From positions 1 to 64,000 of the forward strand of contig CAUYUJ010016910.1 in NCBI GenBank assembly GCA_963575745.1: a stretch of 64,000 nt of DNA, in the 5' to 3' direction. This DNA comes from Prorocentrum cordatum. Lineage: Eukaryota > Sar > Dinophyceae > Prorocentrales > Prorocentraceae. The position numbers were made by a program, and so were the translations under genes. The notes under the pieces were generated by a model. It was not told the DNA's origin, made no database searches, and saw only the letters and a program-made list of their open reading frames with translations. Shown one piece after another: positions 11,939 through 31,605 of the stretch (position 1 is its first letter; each line of letters opens with the position of its first letter).

Positions 11939-13702
11939 TCATGAACGCCTTCTCCATTTTTAGCCCTACCGCCCAGACCTCAATCAGTGATCCTTTTTAT
12001 AAATTCTTTATGGGCCGCTCTTGCTGCGCGCAGGCTGCAATGTTTTGGCCCGGGAATCTCGAGTGGGCCCCCGCAGCCTCTAACATCGCCGAGAAGACTG
12101 CGCGGCACAGCCCAGCACTCATATGGCCGATGCACTCCTCCAGCGGAGCGCAGGCGACCTGCGCCAATCAAACGGGGCGGCCGTCGGCCAGATCCTGGCA
12201 CTTCTGGGGCGGCGGACGGTCACTGCCCGCGCGACGCAGCCCACGGCCTTCCAGCGCATGTCTTGCCGACCGAAAATCGGCGCCTTCCCAGGCGCCGTTG
12301 ACTCCGCTCTTTCCGAAATTCGGGCCCAGAGGTCAACGTTGGGGGCGCTGGCACTGCCGGCGCCGCTATGTGCGGAGCTAGGGCTAGCTCGCCTTTGCTC
12401 GCCCCCTTCGGCATGCCCATCGGCATCCACGTCATCGGCGGGCCATGTTGATACGCTGGTCGATGCCGGAGCTGTCGACGAATCAGCGGCTCTGTTCCAA
12501 CTATTTGCCCCAGGAGGGGGCAGCCCCAGTCAGTGGGCTGCCGATCGCCGGCCAGGGAGCCGACCTCTGCGCAGCCTCTGCCCTGCTCCAGCAAGACCTG
12601 GAGTCGCGCCCCTCAGACTTGCCAGGCGGTGCCGAAAGCATAATTAGTGCGGCGGCCCCCAGGAGGAGGGGGCGCCGTCCCGCGCGGCGGCCGTTCAGCC
12701 TCGCCCGGAGGAACATCCGGAGGTGGAGCCTGCAGGCGCGCGAGACAGCGCCGGCGCGCGGGAAGGTGGCGGAGCCGACGGAGGCGGCGGCGCCGACGAA
12801 GGCCGCGGAGCCGACGGAGGTGGAGGAGCCATCGGAGGTGGCGGGGCCGTCGGAGGAGAAGGCTCTGTCGGCGTCGATGGCCGCGTGGATAGTGGCAGAG
12901 TCATGCTCGCATGCCTGGCCAGCCCGAAGAGGCACTGCCTCTGGGCGCGGTTCTTCCAGCTGTCGCGTTCTTTTCCGTCGGCGCCTCCGGCGGGGGCGGA
13001 GGTGGCGTTCGTCCGCCCCCCTGGCTGCCGCATGGGCTGGGGGGCCCTCTGCTGCGGCGGTCTGCCAGGCGGCGGTGGGGGAAGGGCCCGGGCCCCAGCC
13101 GTTGGTCCGACACTGTCGGCCACGCGGCCGCCCCTCAAGTTGATCACCGCCCAGGCGACCATTTGAATAGTGCTCGCAGATGGAGCCCCCTGCGCGATGG
13201 GGAAATTCACCTCGACCTCCGCCGGCAACCCCAGCGACGCGCGCCACTCGGGGCCCGAAGGAGCGTATTCCGTGCACGGCGGCCGGGATCTGTAAACGCA
13301 GCTGTCTTTCACGTAGGGCGCGCTGCCCCCATCGGCCAGGGCGCGCCCAACCTTCGCAGCTCGCGGAGAATAGAATCGCCATCCCATCGGGGACGCATCG
13401 TGCTATCCCATGGCGGCGCGCACTGACGAAGGCGGCGCGCGACCCCTTCGAAAGTGCGACCGCGACCTGGCTTCGCGGCGAAAAGATCTCCATGCAGCAT
13501 CTAGTTATAAAGAAGATAATCACGCGGGTGCTCCACGTGGTCAACTTTGTCCGCGCCGCGAATCTCCAGCCCAGACAGGGTAAGTTCGGGCGCCCCGCAT
13601 CGCGCCAGAGTCCACGCGCAATAGAAGTGAGGCAAAGTAGGGCACGCGGCCTTGACGCGAGTCGAGCCCGAGTCATGCTGCAGCCCCCCTGCAGCGAACT
13701 GT
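11939..13702. other. GC-rich sequence with weak coding signal
   Basis: Long frames occur on both strands, for example minus 13,721-12,501, but they are dominated by Arg, Ala, Pro and Gly. At 12,760-12,870 a degenerate GGAGCCGACGGAGG-like repeat encodes a Pro/Ser-rich minus-strand peptide. No motif assigns a family or fixes the frame. By position it may be the disordered middle of the minus-strand coding remnants. Confidence 0.3.
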
Positions 13703-14359
13703 TCAGCAATCGCGTGGACACCTTTCACCAGATTGGCAAAGGCCTTCTGCTTCTGGGTCGACGTCTGTAGCCGAGGACTCCTTGCCACGCAGCTGGCGCT
13801 GGCAATGCCTCTTATGAACCTTCTTCCGCGTCATCTGGCGCGCGCCCGTGCCCCGCGCCCAGAATTTGATGTCAACAAGGGACCTGATACCCTGGCGCGT
13901 CGGTGAAAGGATCCCATCTTCCACCCTGGACATCGGCGCCCCTGATCTTCCGTCAGTTACGGACTTATGATAACCTCCCGCTGTCCTCCACCAGGAGTGC
14001 AGCTTCTCGAGCCAGAAGTCTCGGTGGACAGGCGCGAAGTCGTTCTCGAACCCGGGGTCGCGGGATATCTGACACCCGGCGCGATAGTGCCGTTCGCAGC
14101 GGGTGTCGCCGAAGACAGCTTTGGCAATGTCGGCCAGTTCGTGGATCTCCATGATCATCCTGTCAAACTTCTGTTCCCAGGTGAGTCCAGAATTGTGGAT
14201 GATGCGCTCGATCGGCGGGCGGCCAGAGATGGCGGGCGCGTCGTGCCTATCGGCCAGCGACGTCTGCCAGACGCCGCGGAGCTGGTCGCAAAGCGTGGTG
14301 TCTGGGCAACATGCAAGCGGCACTGCCGCCGCTGTCTTCACCAGGGGTGCACAGGGCAC
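13703..14359 (-). pseudogene. unknown coding segment, 218 codons
   Basis: A minus-strand frame with convincing globular composition, for example LTWEQKFDRMIMEIHELADI followed by KAVFGDTRCERHYRAGCQI and a Trp/His-rich patch near WLEKLHSWWRTAGGYHKSV. It is probably the N-terminal part of the unknown product continuing at 11.9-9.5 kb. No family recognised. No clear start codon or promoter can be chosen. Confidence 0.45.
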
Positions 14360-14893
14360 CGTCCCACAACGCGCTTTCTTCTCCTGCCTCCAGCGAGCCC
14401 GCTGAGCTCGCGCGCGATGGAATTGGGCGCCGGGCCCGGCGTTGCCGGCCTCGACGGCCTCCGGGCGAGGGGTGAACCTGGCCTGGGGGCAATTGTTCGC
14501 GGTGGCCGCGAAGCAATTGAGCGTGCGGGGGCGGCGCCATGGCGGCGGCAGCCTGGAGATTTTGGGGCGCCGCTGAAGCGGGTGCCCGAGTTAATGCAGA
14601 CACATCCGACGAGACGGATGGACGGAAACACATCCGACGACGGACGGAGGAGAGCAGCAGCAGCACAACGCGAGACGGCGGCGGCAGTCAACTCATGCAC
14701 ACGCTTGGCAAACGCGCCCGTGTAATCCTCATCAAGTTTGCAATCGCGCCCCCCCCCCCCCCCCCAGCCTCAACATGCCCATGAGATCCATCGCGCCTCT
14801 TCTCAAGTCCCCTAGCGAAGACCTCCGAGTTAAGGGCGCTTCTCCACGACCTCTTCGCGAGCTGGACCGCAAGTGCAACCTCGCAAGCTAACC
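14360..14893. other. spacer with poly-C tract
   Basis: No supported gene. A C homopolymer lies at about 14,749-14,765. The DNA sits between the end of the copia-type RNase H remnant and the next minus-strand coding segment, where a 3' LTR might be expected, but no LTR pair was found by eye. Confidence 0.4.
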
Positions 14894-15480
14894 TTACTCA
14901 TGTTGTGGTAACTGAAGCACTCTTTTCTTGTGGATCACGCCACAATCGGCACGGAATTGGCCATTCAAGACACACAACGCAATGCTTGTTTCATGATTTC
15001 TTTTGCGAGTATAACCCATAACAACAGCGCGGCGGCATCTTGCCTCGTCGACGCGCTGCCAGGGCGGCCCCCCGCGCAGGGTATGGGGTCCCAATTTTTG
15101 GCGCGGTCGCCCCTGCAATTCCGGAGCTTCGCACGAGCGAACTCTAACCCGGCATCGGTGGTCACGTCGCGTTCTCCTGCTAGCTGTCGCAAGGAGTCGA
15201 GGAGGCGCGCCAACGGCAGCTTGGTTCTCGTGTCCGCGCATGCGCGGCGGTGCGTCCGCAGGCGGATTTCCCTTGTTCTTTCTGTTGGGCTTCTTCGCCA
15301 CCTTCTCGCCTGACTCTTTGGCGCCAGTCACGATTGCTGGTCGCGAACCCAAACTCGGCCTAAGAATGCCCCCCGGCTTCAAGGGCAGGGCCTGGTCGCC
15401 AATAAACAAGGAGCCCATGTGGCTCGCGTAAGTGGGGGACGCCCAGAACGACGGCGCAACGACTTGGATCAAGTATACGC
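14894..15480 (-). pseudogene. C-terminal tail of copia-type polyprotein
   Basis: The lower part of the minus-strand frame 15,634-14,894 follows the RNase H remnant directly. It contains a basic Lys/Arg/Asn stretch (EKVAKKPNRKNKGN) and a segment MGSLFIGDQALPLKPGGILR. I do not recognise a domain. It is assigned to the element only because it is contiguous in strand and order. Confidence 0.4.
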
Positions 15481-17150
15481 CCTTAGCCGGAGAGGGAGGC
15501 TGCTCGAATCTCAAAGCGCCAGCATCTGCCGCCTGGTCTCTCGCGGGGCATCGCGCCGCGTCGATAATCCCCCATCGCGACCTGCTCCGCGACAGCGGGG
15601 GCGTCGATGCGATGAGATCGTGGCGGATGCACATGTATACGTGAGCCTCCGGCTTTGCATGCTGCCACGACCGCTTGGTTATCTTCCATGAACTCGGCCT
15701 TGGGCGATCGTTCTAGAAGCGCCCCCCACACGACAAAGCAAGCACAAATCCCCCTGACAACGTCGCCCGCAGAAGCTACTTCCGCTTCCAGCGCGCCGTT
15801 TCATGTCGCGCGAGTTGCAACGCTGAAGAGCTTTTGTGTTTGGCCCACAGAGTCACTCGTGCTACGATGGGTCCTAATATCACTGGCAAGGTCAGCGCCC
15901 GCGTACTGCATAAGCCAAACACCGGCAAGGCTGCCCCCTACCCAGGATGTCACCCAGTATTGTGCCGTTGACTTGATGTAGCAGATAAGGCAGAAGAGTT
16001 CAATATCCCATTGTCCCTTCCACTTGGCGGCGCAGGACGCGAGCGCACAGCCGGCCCTGAGCAAGTCGCACCTGGCCACGCGCGCGCCACATCACGCCCC
16101 CATCAGCACTCTCGCCGCAATAGGCTGACGAACGCTGGACGGAGCCTGCGGTTGCGGGCCCACTGGCCCGTCGACTTCCACCACGGGCCCTTCAATTTCA
16201 GATATGACGTCAGCAAGGCCAGTTTGACCGTTGATATGCAAGCACTCGGCGATCGCCCCCGCCGCCGGGGGAGCCCCTTCGCCCCGCGGGGCGCCAAGTC
16301 CGTCCTCGAGGTTGTTTTGCCCTGGGCCATGAGGTGCGCCTGCCAGTGGATATGTTGCGGGATCCGCAGCCGTGAGCTCTGCGCGCAGTGAGACACAGCA
16401 CGTACAGAAACTTCCCATGTCATACTCCATGACTCGCACCTTCCGGCCCAGGTACAGAAGGCTCAGGCGTTTCCTCGGATTCAGGCGCTGACACTGTCAG
16501 CGATTATCTGCGCTGGGCTCGCAGGCGCGCAATAACATCTAGGACGATCATATCTGTCGGGTCTGCACGGGGCGGCGTGAGACACTGCCCCACCACCGCG
16601 CCCCCGAATTGGATTCAGCGGTCTTGTAAAACAAGAGCGTAGCCGTGTTCCTGGGGCAATCAGGTTCCTCAAGGATATCGGCACACAGGCGGTCGCGGCC
16701 GGCGGTTCGCGAGCCCTGCAAATCCTCGAACTCCCCCCGTGTGTCGTAATCACGGGCTGCTGGTCGAGCCGCCGTTCTCCAGTCTATTCCCGAGGGTAGC
16801 GAAACCCTACATCGTCTCGCGCTGGCGTCGCATCTGGCCCGCGCACTCTGGCCGCTTAAAACCGGCTAGGAGTGATCAGCGTAAGCAGGGAGAGCGCAAT
16901 TCACCATGACTGAACCTGGATCACTGAAACCGAATTCAGCGGCAGCCGCTTCTTCGGCCTGCATCGCGGAAGGGCAGGAGGACAGCTCCTATAAGAATGC
17001 TGCATGTTTTTTCTGGGTCGATGACGTCCAAGCCGTGGAACACAACGCGCCCCTTAAACCTCCCACCTTCGTGGCCATCCTGGAGTTCTGCGTTTTCTCG
17101 ACAAAGTCCGCAAAGAGCCGCCCAATGTGGAACGTCTGCCCTTTCATATC
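15480..17150 (-). pseudogene. Ty1/copia-type reverse transcriptase and RNase H remnants
   Basis: Minus-strand pieces appear in the order of a copia Pol C-terminus. They are: KGRVVFHGLDVID at about 17,058-17,018 (the K-R-V-V-F-x-G start of copia RT); ELSSCPSAM near 16,970; VRVMEYDMGSF at about 16,440-16,405; ARCDLLRAGCALAS with LICYIKSTAQYW at 16,075-15,950; RTHRSTS near 15,870; and LLERSPKAEFMEDNQAVV near 15,700, the RNase H EDNQA block. The order matches dinoflagellate copia polyproteins as I remember them. The YVDD segment is missing and the frame changes repeatedly, so this copy is dead. It sits on the same strand as the integrase upstream. Confidence 0.75.
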
Positions 17151-18281
17151 TTCCCAGCGTCGCCCGACTCCATGACCTTACCCTCCCCCGCGTGTAGATA
17201 TCGCGCAGTCGGCCCCATTCTTCCTTCAGGGCAGCCCTTGCGTCGGCATTGTTTGCAGCCTACGCCTTCGTCGCCGGTCTCGCCGCGCAGGTGTCCGCCG
17301 ACGCAGCAGTCGCCCGCGTCGGCGGGATTTCAATAGGAACTAAGTTCGCGCATCGATCTGCCTGGTCGGTTATGGAATTGGAACAAGGTCGCAGACCACG
17401 CTCTTTCTACCAGCTATCGAGGCTACTCGTATCGTTCGCCCGTAAGGTCATGCGGGGAACGCAGCGTCTTCCGATCGCAGCCGCGCAGGTGGCGCCCGCG
17501 GGGTCCCTAGCCGCCTCTGCGTCGGTAGAAGAGCGTCGGTCTGTCCCTGGGCCACCGGCTCGTCTACGGTTTTCGCAGTCAGTGCCATCTTCTGTTTCGA
17601 GGCCCCAGGCTTCCTCATCTTGGGGGTCCCAAAACCGCGTGGCGACAGACCGTGCGATGACCTCGGAACCCCAAGTGACCTCACCGCACGGTCCGTCACC
17701 GCACGGTCTCGGGACCCCGGAGGCCCCCGTCGCCCGAGACGTCCTCGAGGAACGACCCGAGTCCCAAAACCGTGCGGTGACCCCGAATTCCCGCCGACTC
17801 ACCGCGCGGAGTGGTCACCGCACCGTTTGGGGGCCCCCGATCACTTCTTGAGTGCGAACCGCCAGTACCACAGGCACCGGGCATCGCAAAGGAACGTCGG
17901 ATTACGTCCGCCGCGGACATGACGTAAGCAGCCGGAGGTCTAGTCATGTCTATGCCATGTCTATGCCTATTTCGCGTAGAGGGTCAGCGCCAGTAAAAAC
18001 TTACCTCCATCCGCCTTGCACTCGGCCATCGCTCGATGCCGCGCAGGGCCGCCCATGTTCCACCGCCTGTTCGGATGCGCACTTGGGTTGGTGGAGATAT
18101 TCTGCATGCGACAGAGCACTGCCCCGTCGCGCTCTGGTTCAAACATTTCGATGGAACCGGGAGTCCTGTAATCCTGGCCCAAAGTTTAACGCAGCGCGGA
18201 TCAAAGTCCCCCAATTTCTCGCGGCTGAGGTTCAGTGCAGTGATTGTTTCTCAAGTCTTTACGACTGTTACGACCTCGCGT
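17151..18281 (-). pseudogene. poorly preserved linker between integrase and RT
   Basis: Minus-strand frames here (for example 17,802-17,407) have mixed composition and no recognisable motif. At 17,620-17,790 degenerate repeats of a GACCTCGGGACCCC type give repeated RPCGDG-like peptides. By position it is the variable region between integrase and RT of the copia-type element. Confidence 0.4.
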
Positions 18282-18845
18282 TCAAAATGTCCCCCCGTCG
18301 CCAACATCCGGGTCGCGCGGGCCATGATTTTTGTTCGACTTTCGGCTCGCCGCGTTCTGGCGCGGGAGGATCTGGCGAGAAAGGAAAACCCCCCGTTGAG
18401 CCAGTCTCCCCATCTCGGTGCTCAGGCGGCCACGGCGCGCTGCGCTCGGGGCCCCCGCAGGTTGCGCGGGGACAAGGGGCGGCCCCGAAGGGATCTCATC
18501 ATCGGTTGGGTCGTCTTCCGCCTCGTCCCCGGCCTCGCCCCCCGCCCCGCAGTCGCTGGCAGAAGACGGCGGAGCTCCGCGCGCAGCGGCCCCGCTCAGG
18601 CGGCCACGACGCGCTGCGCTCGGGGCCCCCGCGGGTTGCGCAAGGACAGGGGGTGGTCCAGAAGGGCCCCGATCATCGGTCGGGTCCTCTTCCGCCTCGT
18701 CCCGGGCCACCTCTCCCGCTCCATCGTCGCTGGCAGAGGACGGCGGAGCTCCGCGCGCAGCGGTCCCGCTCGACGAAGCGGACCCCCCCGGACAGCTGAG
18801 CGCCGTCCGGCACTTCGGCCAGACCCTCTGCAGTAGCACGGCCAC
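18282..18845 (-). repeat. two tandem copies of a 174-bp in-frame unit
   Basis: Bases 18,423-18,597 and 18,598-18,771 are two diverged copies of one unit of about 174 bp (58 codons). Each encodes an acidic peptide with an APPSSASD block, a DEAExDPTDD block and a QPAGAPSAARRGRLS block. The unit length is a multiple of three, so duplication kept the minus-strand frame open. It lies in the disordered linker downstream of the copia-type integrase. Confidence 0.8.
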
Positions 18846-19077
18846 CAGCAGAGATATCGTCTAAATTGCTAGATGGGGCCGTCACTGACGCCTCATCATG
18901 TGCTTTCCGCAACAGGAAGGGAAAACAGCTCTCGGAGGCTCGTTGTCCGCGGTCCCGTCTGAACCGGCGTCGACGCCATTCTCCGCGTCAGTGTCGGTCC
19001 ATGTTTGTTCTGATCTTTCGACAATGAGCCTTTTGTCGCCCTTCTTCAGACTTACGAATTCCCCTAGAGGCGCGCAG

Positions 19078-19760
19078 TCATGGCCCGGTCCTGCGCGGAC
19101 CCCGCATGCTGAACATAGCCCAAATAGATGCCGATCCGAATCCTCGGGTCGGTCTTGATTTGACGCGAGTATGGAGCGGCGGCAAGCATCGCGCAGCAGA
19201 CCCTAAGGGCGCGAGAGGGGAATCCAAAGGCACTTCGCATCCCTTATTCCACGGCGACTCGTCAGCGCCCCAACGCTGCGCATTGCGACGCAAACAGAAG
19301 TAAGGCACAGCATGGGCCCAGGAAGAGGAGAGCAGCCCGGCCGTCATAGGGGGCGCGCGAGTTCCGTCTTGCACGGCGCCGCCCGCCCCCTCTGCGACGG
19401 AGTTTCTCTCTTATCCGCAGGCTGAATCGAGTCATGAGCGGTCGCTAACTCACTTAAGGGATGCGCGCTAAGAGACTTGCAGGCCCCCTTGGGCTCAGGT
19501 GCCGCGCCCGCTCAAATGCGGGCAAAGGCGCACGTTTGGCGCCCGAAGATTGGCCAGACAGTCAACGACATGCTCTGCCGACTTATCACGGTTGCCTCGG
19601 CTAGCCAGGAATCCCGCAAACTGGTCGCGCAGCGCTGTGCCCGAGGTTTCCCCGCAGAGCCCGGTCGAGAGATCATCGGCCGCGAACCAGTGGTCCACGG
19701 CGCACAAGTCCCCGAACTTTGTCGGCTTCAAGTGCGGTCTCAATTATTGATAAGTTTTTT
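19078..19760 (-). pseudogene. Ty1/copia-type integrase core remnants
   Basis: Frame 19,743-19,495 contains KFGDLCAVDHW, carrying the first catalytic Asp of the DDE integrase core. ALRDQFAGFLASRGNRDKSA follows, equivalent to the VVRDxxTxxxxAYPxxxKSA block of copia integrases. Frame 19,374-19,078 continues with MTAGLLSSSWAHAVPYFCL and ESPWNKG, the conserved C-terminal part of the core. The second Asp and the Glu cannot be placed with confidence and the frame breaks at least once, so the enzyme is not functional. The product would have inserted the element's cDNA. Confidence 0.75.
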
Positions 19761-22391
19761 TTATGCCGCTGTTGTGAACGTGGCGCCCTTGCCAACTGGC
19801 AAATCAAGCAACGCGGCTTTTCCGGCAAAGGCGCGAGCAGGCGCTGCCGGCCGGGAGAGGGCCCCGAACTTCAACTTCTCTACCTTGTGCCCCCCCCAAG
19901 TCCAGCACCATCTTCCTCTGGGCCATCTCCGCCGAGGTCGTCGACTGCCTCGACGGCCCCTAATTATTCCAATGTAGCTTCGGCGACGTCTTCGTCGCCG
20001 GGAGCAAGTGCGCGGCGCCGCGCGACGCCGTCGCGCGGCCTCCGCGGGCGCGAGCGCGACCGAGAGAACAGAATCGGAGCGACCTGTTCTGGGCCCAGCC
20101 CAGCCAAGTTTAGCCACTTTGCGGGGCTCGCAATAGAAATCGGCGAGCGTGTCCTGACCGTGCGGGGTCGCGACGGTTCAGGCACTGCGATCCTTCGCGC
20201 CGCCCGCGTAGGCGCCCTCGGCCATCGAATTTTGCGAGTGCAGTTCAGGGGCAGCGCGGTGCCTGACTGCCCGGGGTGGGGGGCCCCCCACTTTGCCAGG
20301 GCCATCTAGGAACGATTTCGCGTTGGCCGCCGCGCGTGCCCACCGCTCCAGCCCCCCGGGACTGCTGGGAACCGCCACGTCGCGGGCATCCTTTCCGAGG
20401 GGCGCGCAACAGCCGCGCGATCGGGGTCGATGCGAACCCGGCCTCGCCGAATGGCGCTTCTCTTGGGCCGGACCCCCGCATGACTGCGGAGGATACTTCG
20501 CCCCAGCTTTCCGCTCTGCAACATCTCTAGGGCGGCCCGCGGGAGCGTCGCAATTCCACTGGCCTGGAAGCACCGCGGCAGCTGGCCAAGAAGGTCGATT
20601 GTGACCACTCCCTTCCCTGGCGCCGGGGCCGCCTGGCCGTCTGTGTCGGATGACCGCTAAGGTCACTGACCCCGCGATCGCCGGGTCCAGCTCCAAACTT
20701 CAGCGGCAAGGCGCGGGACCCTGATTTGGCGTAGGAAACGGCCGGGGGAGCGCCAATCATCGCGCCCCCCGGCGGGGTCCGGCCGGCACAGCCAGCGCCC
20801 CCCCCTTCGTGGTTGGCGCCAGCGGCGCTGCCGCAGAACGCTGGCCTCGCTCGTCGCGGATGTCCACTAGCGGCTCAGTAGCGTTAGCCCTGTCCAGGCA
20901 ATCCTTGCCAAATGGGCAGGTCTGGATCGCCAGACGCCTCCAACTCTGACGCTGTGTCAGACGTTTGCCCCTTCCCTTGGGTTCCTTGGCCCCCCCGCGC
21001 TCCCCGCCTAGCGCCGCGCTCTTCATGGCGTTCCTCTTGCGCGGGATGTCCTTGTTCGCCGTCTTCGTCTCAGCCTCCCACATGTCGCGCGAGCTTCTCT
21101 TCGGCCGTCACTTCGCGGCGCCGTCGGGGGCGCTGATCTCACGGGGGCGGGCGCGCGCCCTGGCCGACGGCGTGGCGCAATTCGTTATTCGAAGGATGCG
21201 TGCTAGATCCATTACTCTGGGATCGCTGACGACCCCCGCCATCCCCGCGCGCTCCTGACCCCCGCCTCAGTCCACCCCCCCATTTTCCACCACCCGTCTT
21301 TCTGGGTTGCTCCTTCTCAGAGCCGCCCTTGCCGCCGCCGCCGCCCTCGCCGCGCGGGGCGGCATCGGCCGGCGCCTGGGCCGCAGGAGTAGCTCCCTCT
21401 GGATGTCCGCAGGGGCACTCGGCTCGCGAATAGGAGCGCTCCCCTTTAAAACCCGACTCCTTCATGTGGTTTTCCGTCCTTCATGCAGAGCGAGCCTATC
21501 CCCGCGCCGCCGCCGCCGCCCCCGACCCCCGCGCCTCCCACTGAGAGGCCGCGGGTAATCAACGGCTTGCGCCGAGCATCGCGGCAGCGGGTGCCCTGCG
21601 TGCGTCTGCTCATCTGCGCGACCAACCGCTCGCAGGATGTCATGCCTATTTCCGTACTTGTCTTTGCTGTGATCGCACGTGGCCAGCGTCATCGCCATGC
21701 CAGAGCACTTCTGCATCTGTTGATAAGAGTGCCCCGATGAAATTATTTGCGTGGCTTTACCGTGTCGCTCATGATCTTCATCCATACATCATAGACATGA
21801 ACGAGGTAATTGTCTGCCTCTTCGCCCGAACCGAGGATTTCATGCTCATCGAGTTTTGGTGGGCGCACGCCTGGCCGCGATCTTGTCGCGCGCTAATGTG
21901 GACGGCAAAAATGCGCAGAATCGCACGACCCGAAAGCGCTCTCGTTCTATTGATGACAGCGAGTTGAGTCGGTCAATTCCGCTCGTCAAGCGCCTCGTGG
22001 GGGGGGGGGGGGGGCGCCTTCGCGCCCTCAGCGATCATGCTGACCTTGGCCATAAGGTCAAATGCGATCATATGATCGATGGGGCCATCTAGCTTTTTAG
22101 CCGGAACGCCTTCTAGGTCAACGGCATTCGAGCCCGCGGAGATCAGAAGGTGGGTCATCGAATGGCTGGTCGCATCGACCGCGTCGCTTTTCCCCATTTC
22201 CACTGTTCTCATCATCGGATGACTCGTCCTCATCGTCATCTTCATCAGAGTCGTCAGGATCGCGAAAGGAATCATTGTCGGAATCGCCACCGTCGTCACC
22301 AGGGGCACCGGGGCCCTTCATTTCCTTAGCGGGCGCAGCGTCCTTCGGCTCGGAGCCATCGGACTCCTCGCCTTGGAACGCACTTCCCCCG
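19761..22391 (-). pseudogene. Gag/linker region of the copia-type polyprotein (downstream half)
   Basis: Minus-strand coding begins at the left border of the 20.8-kb insertion. It has an acidic Ser/Asp/Glu tract (22,300-22,180: DDSDEDDDEDESSDDE), then KKLDGPIDHMIAFDLMAKVS near 22,090-22,030. A convincing segment RPPKLDEHEILGSGEEADN follows at 21,872-21,810, ending near KIMSDTVKPRK at 21,743. Next come a Gly/Ser-rich stretch (21,400-21,140) and a basic segment with TCPFGKDC near 20,890. Several frame changes and a poly-G run (21,999-22,013) interrupt it. It is interpreted as Gag plus linker of the integrase-bearing element, joined in frame to 43,201 and beyond. Confidence 0.5.
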
Positions 22392-22460
22392 CCCCAGAGG
22401 GCCGGGACTTGCTATAACAGCCGTCAGACGTTCGATTGATTGCTCAAGTCTTATAATAGC
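22392..22460 (+). repeat. left terminal inverted repeat
   Basis: It starts CCCCAGAGGGCC and pairs imperfectly with the right end at 43,132-43,200. Subterminal TTATAATA-type motifs follow at 22,450-22,520. Confidence 0.7.
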
Positions 22461-22855
22461 ACTTACTGCTCAAAATAAGACGCGGTGCTTATAATAAGAA
22501 GTGGCTGCTTATTATAAACGTTGAGTCTTCACAAGGCGCATATTTCACCCTAGTCGTGATTATTGCAGACACCATTATCATTATCGCTATATTATTGCAT
22601 TGGGCGTTTTGGGGAGAAAAAAAAACGATTGCGATATGTATAAGACCATGTATACAACACTGTTCGATATGAGATCGTATATCACATTGCACTTGTGCCG
22701 TCTTGGAGCCGTTTTGTGCCGTCGTGGGGCCATATTGGGCGCGGTGCTTCGCCCTGGGGCATCCTAGCCGTATTGGTGGCATCTTCGGCTGTCTTGGAGT
22801 GCGTGCGCGCGTCACTTGTGCGTATTTGCTCGCGCGCTCGCGTGCGCTTGAGTGC
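22461..22855. other. AT-richer subterminal region
   Basis: Three TTATAATA/TATTATAA motifs occur by 22,520, then AT-richer DNA without supported coding. This resembles the subterminal zone of a DNA transposon. Confidence 0.5.
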
Positions 22856-22890
22856 GCGCGTGTGTGTGTGTGTGTGCGTGTGTGTGCGTG

Positions 22891-22945
<55 letters not shown>

Positions 22946-22951
22946 CGTCCG

Positions 22952-22996
<45 letters not shown>

Positions 22997-23145
22997 GCGT
23001 GCGTGCGTGCGCGCGTGCGTGCGTGTGAGCGCGCTTGCGCGCGTGTGCGCGCGCGTGGGTCTGCGCGCTCGCGTGTGTGCGTGTGTGCGCGCGCGTTCGC
23101 GCGCGCGTGCTCGCGCGCGCGTGTGCGTGCATGCGCGTGCGCGCT
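22856..23145. repeat. (TG)n and (TGCG)n alternating purine-pyrimidine tract
   Basis: About 290 bp of GT, GTGC and GCGC repeats, a strong Z-DNA-forming composition. Frames on both strands are artefactual. A similar tract lies near the other end of the element (42,655-42,902). Confidence 0.95.
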
Positions 23146-23922
23146 CGCGCGGGCTGGGCGCGCCGCGCCGAGTCCGGCGCCGCTCGTCGCGGAGCCCTTC
23201 GCCCCGTCTCTCGCGCCGCCCTCGGCGCCGCCCACGGCGATGGAGCCCGCGGCGATGGAGCCGCCGCCGATGGCCTTGCAAGGGGCCGAGGCGGCGGAGC
23301 GGCTGCTGCGGGGCGGAGGCGGACCCCGCGGGGCGGGGCGGGGAAGGGGAGGGGCAAGGGAGAGAGTCAGGAAGGGGAAGGACGGAGGAAGGAGGGCAAG
23401 GAATGGGGAAGGGGAAGAAAATGCATCGGGGGGGGGCCAGGGAAGGGGAAGAGAATGCGGGAGGGAATGGTAGGTAAGAAGCGGGGAAGGGGCAGGGTGG
23501 GATCGAGAGCGGGGTTGGAGGGGGCGGGAGAGGGAAGGAGAAGGCCGAATATTCAGGCTGCGGATCTCTCGCCCTGCATTGGGCGCGTTCTGCCCAGGAT
23601 TTCGGGGAAAAAACATCTGATGCGTCATCGATGCGTCATCGACGCTGGCATCGATGACGCATCGACGGCGCCGAAGATTCTCAGGCGGGCCCAGCCATCT
23701 CGACGAGGGGGCGAGCGATCCGCGACCTGAATCTTCGGCCCCTCTCGAGTGTCCCTCATGCCACTCTCTCCCTCACCATGCTCTCCCACCGTCCACAGGT
23801 ATCATGTCCTCCCCACTCAGCCTTGCTCCATCCTCATCTGCTCACCTCACTACTTACTCCTTATCCCTCGCTCCCCCCACTCCTCGTCCTCGCTCCTCAC
23901 CCCTTCCTCGCCTCATCGTGCA

Positions 23923-23936
23923 TAGCCATTTTGGCT
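23923..23936 (+). other. spliced-leader-like core (possible relic)
   Basis: Fourteen bases, TAGCCATTTTGGCT, match the core of the dinoflagellate spliced leader (consensus CCGTAGCCATTTTGGCTCAAG). Bases on both sides differ. It lies 42 bp upstream of the ATG of the gene starting at 23,978. Relic leaders of this kind are known from retroposed mRNAs in dinoflagellates. Confidence 0.5.
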
Positions 23937-23977
23937 GGCGCCATTCCTGGCGCAGGGCCATCGCGCGCTCGCGCGCG

Positions 23978-31605
<7,628 letters not shown>

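Noticed and set aside
12501-13721. A 406-codon minus-strand frame as a gene.
   Set aside because: Arg/Ala/Pro-dominated composition in GC-rich DNA with equally long frames on the other strand; not separable from chance.
22682-23628. Long frames across the GT/GC tract giving Ala/Arg/Thr/His repeats.
   Set aside because: Open only because alternating repeats lack stop codons; composition is not protein-like.
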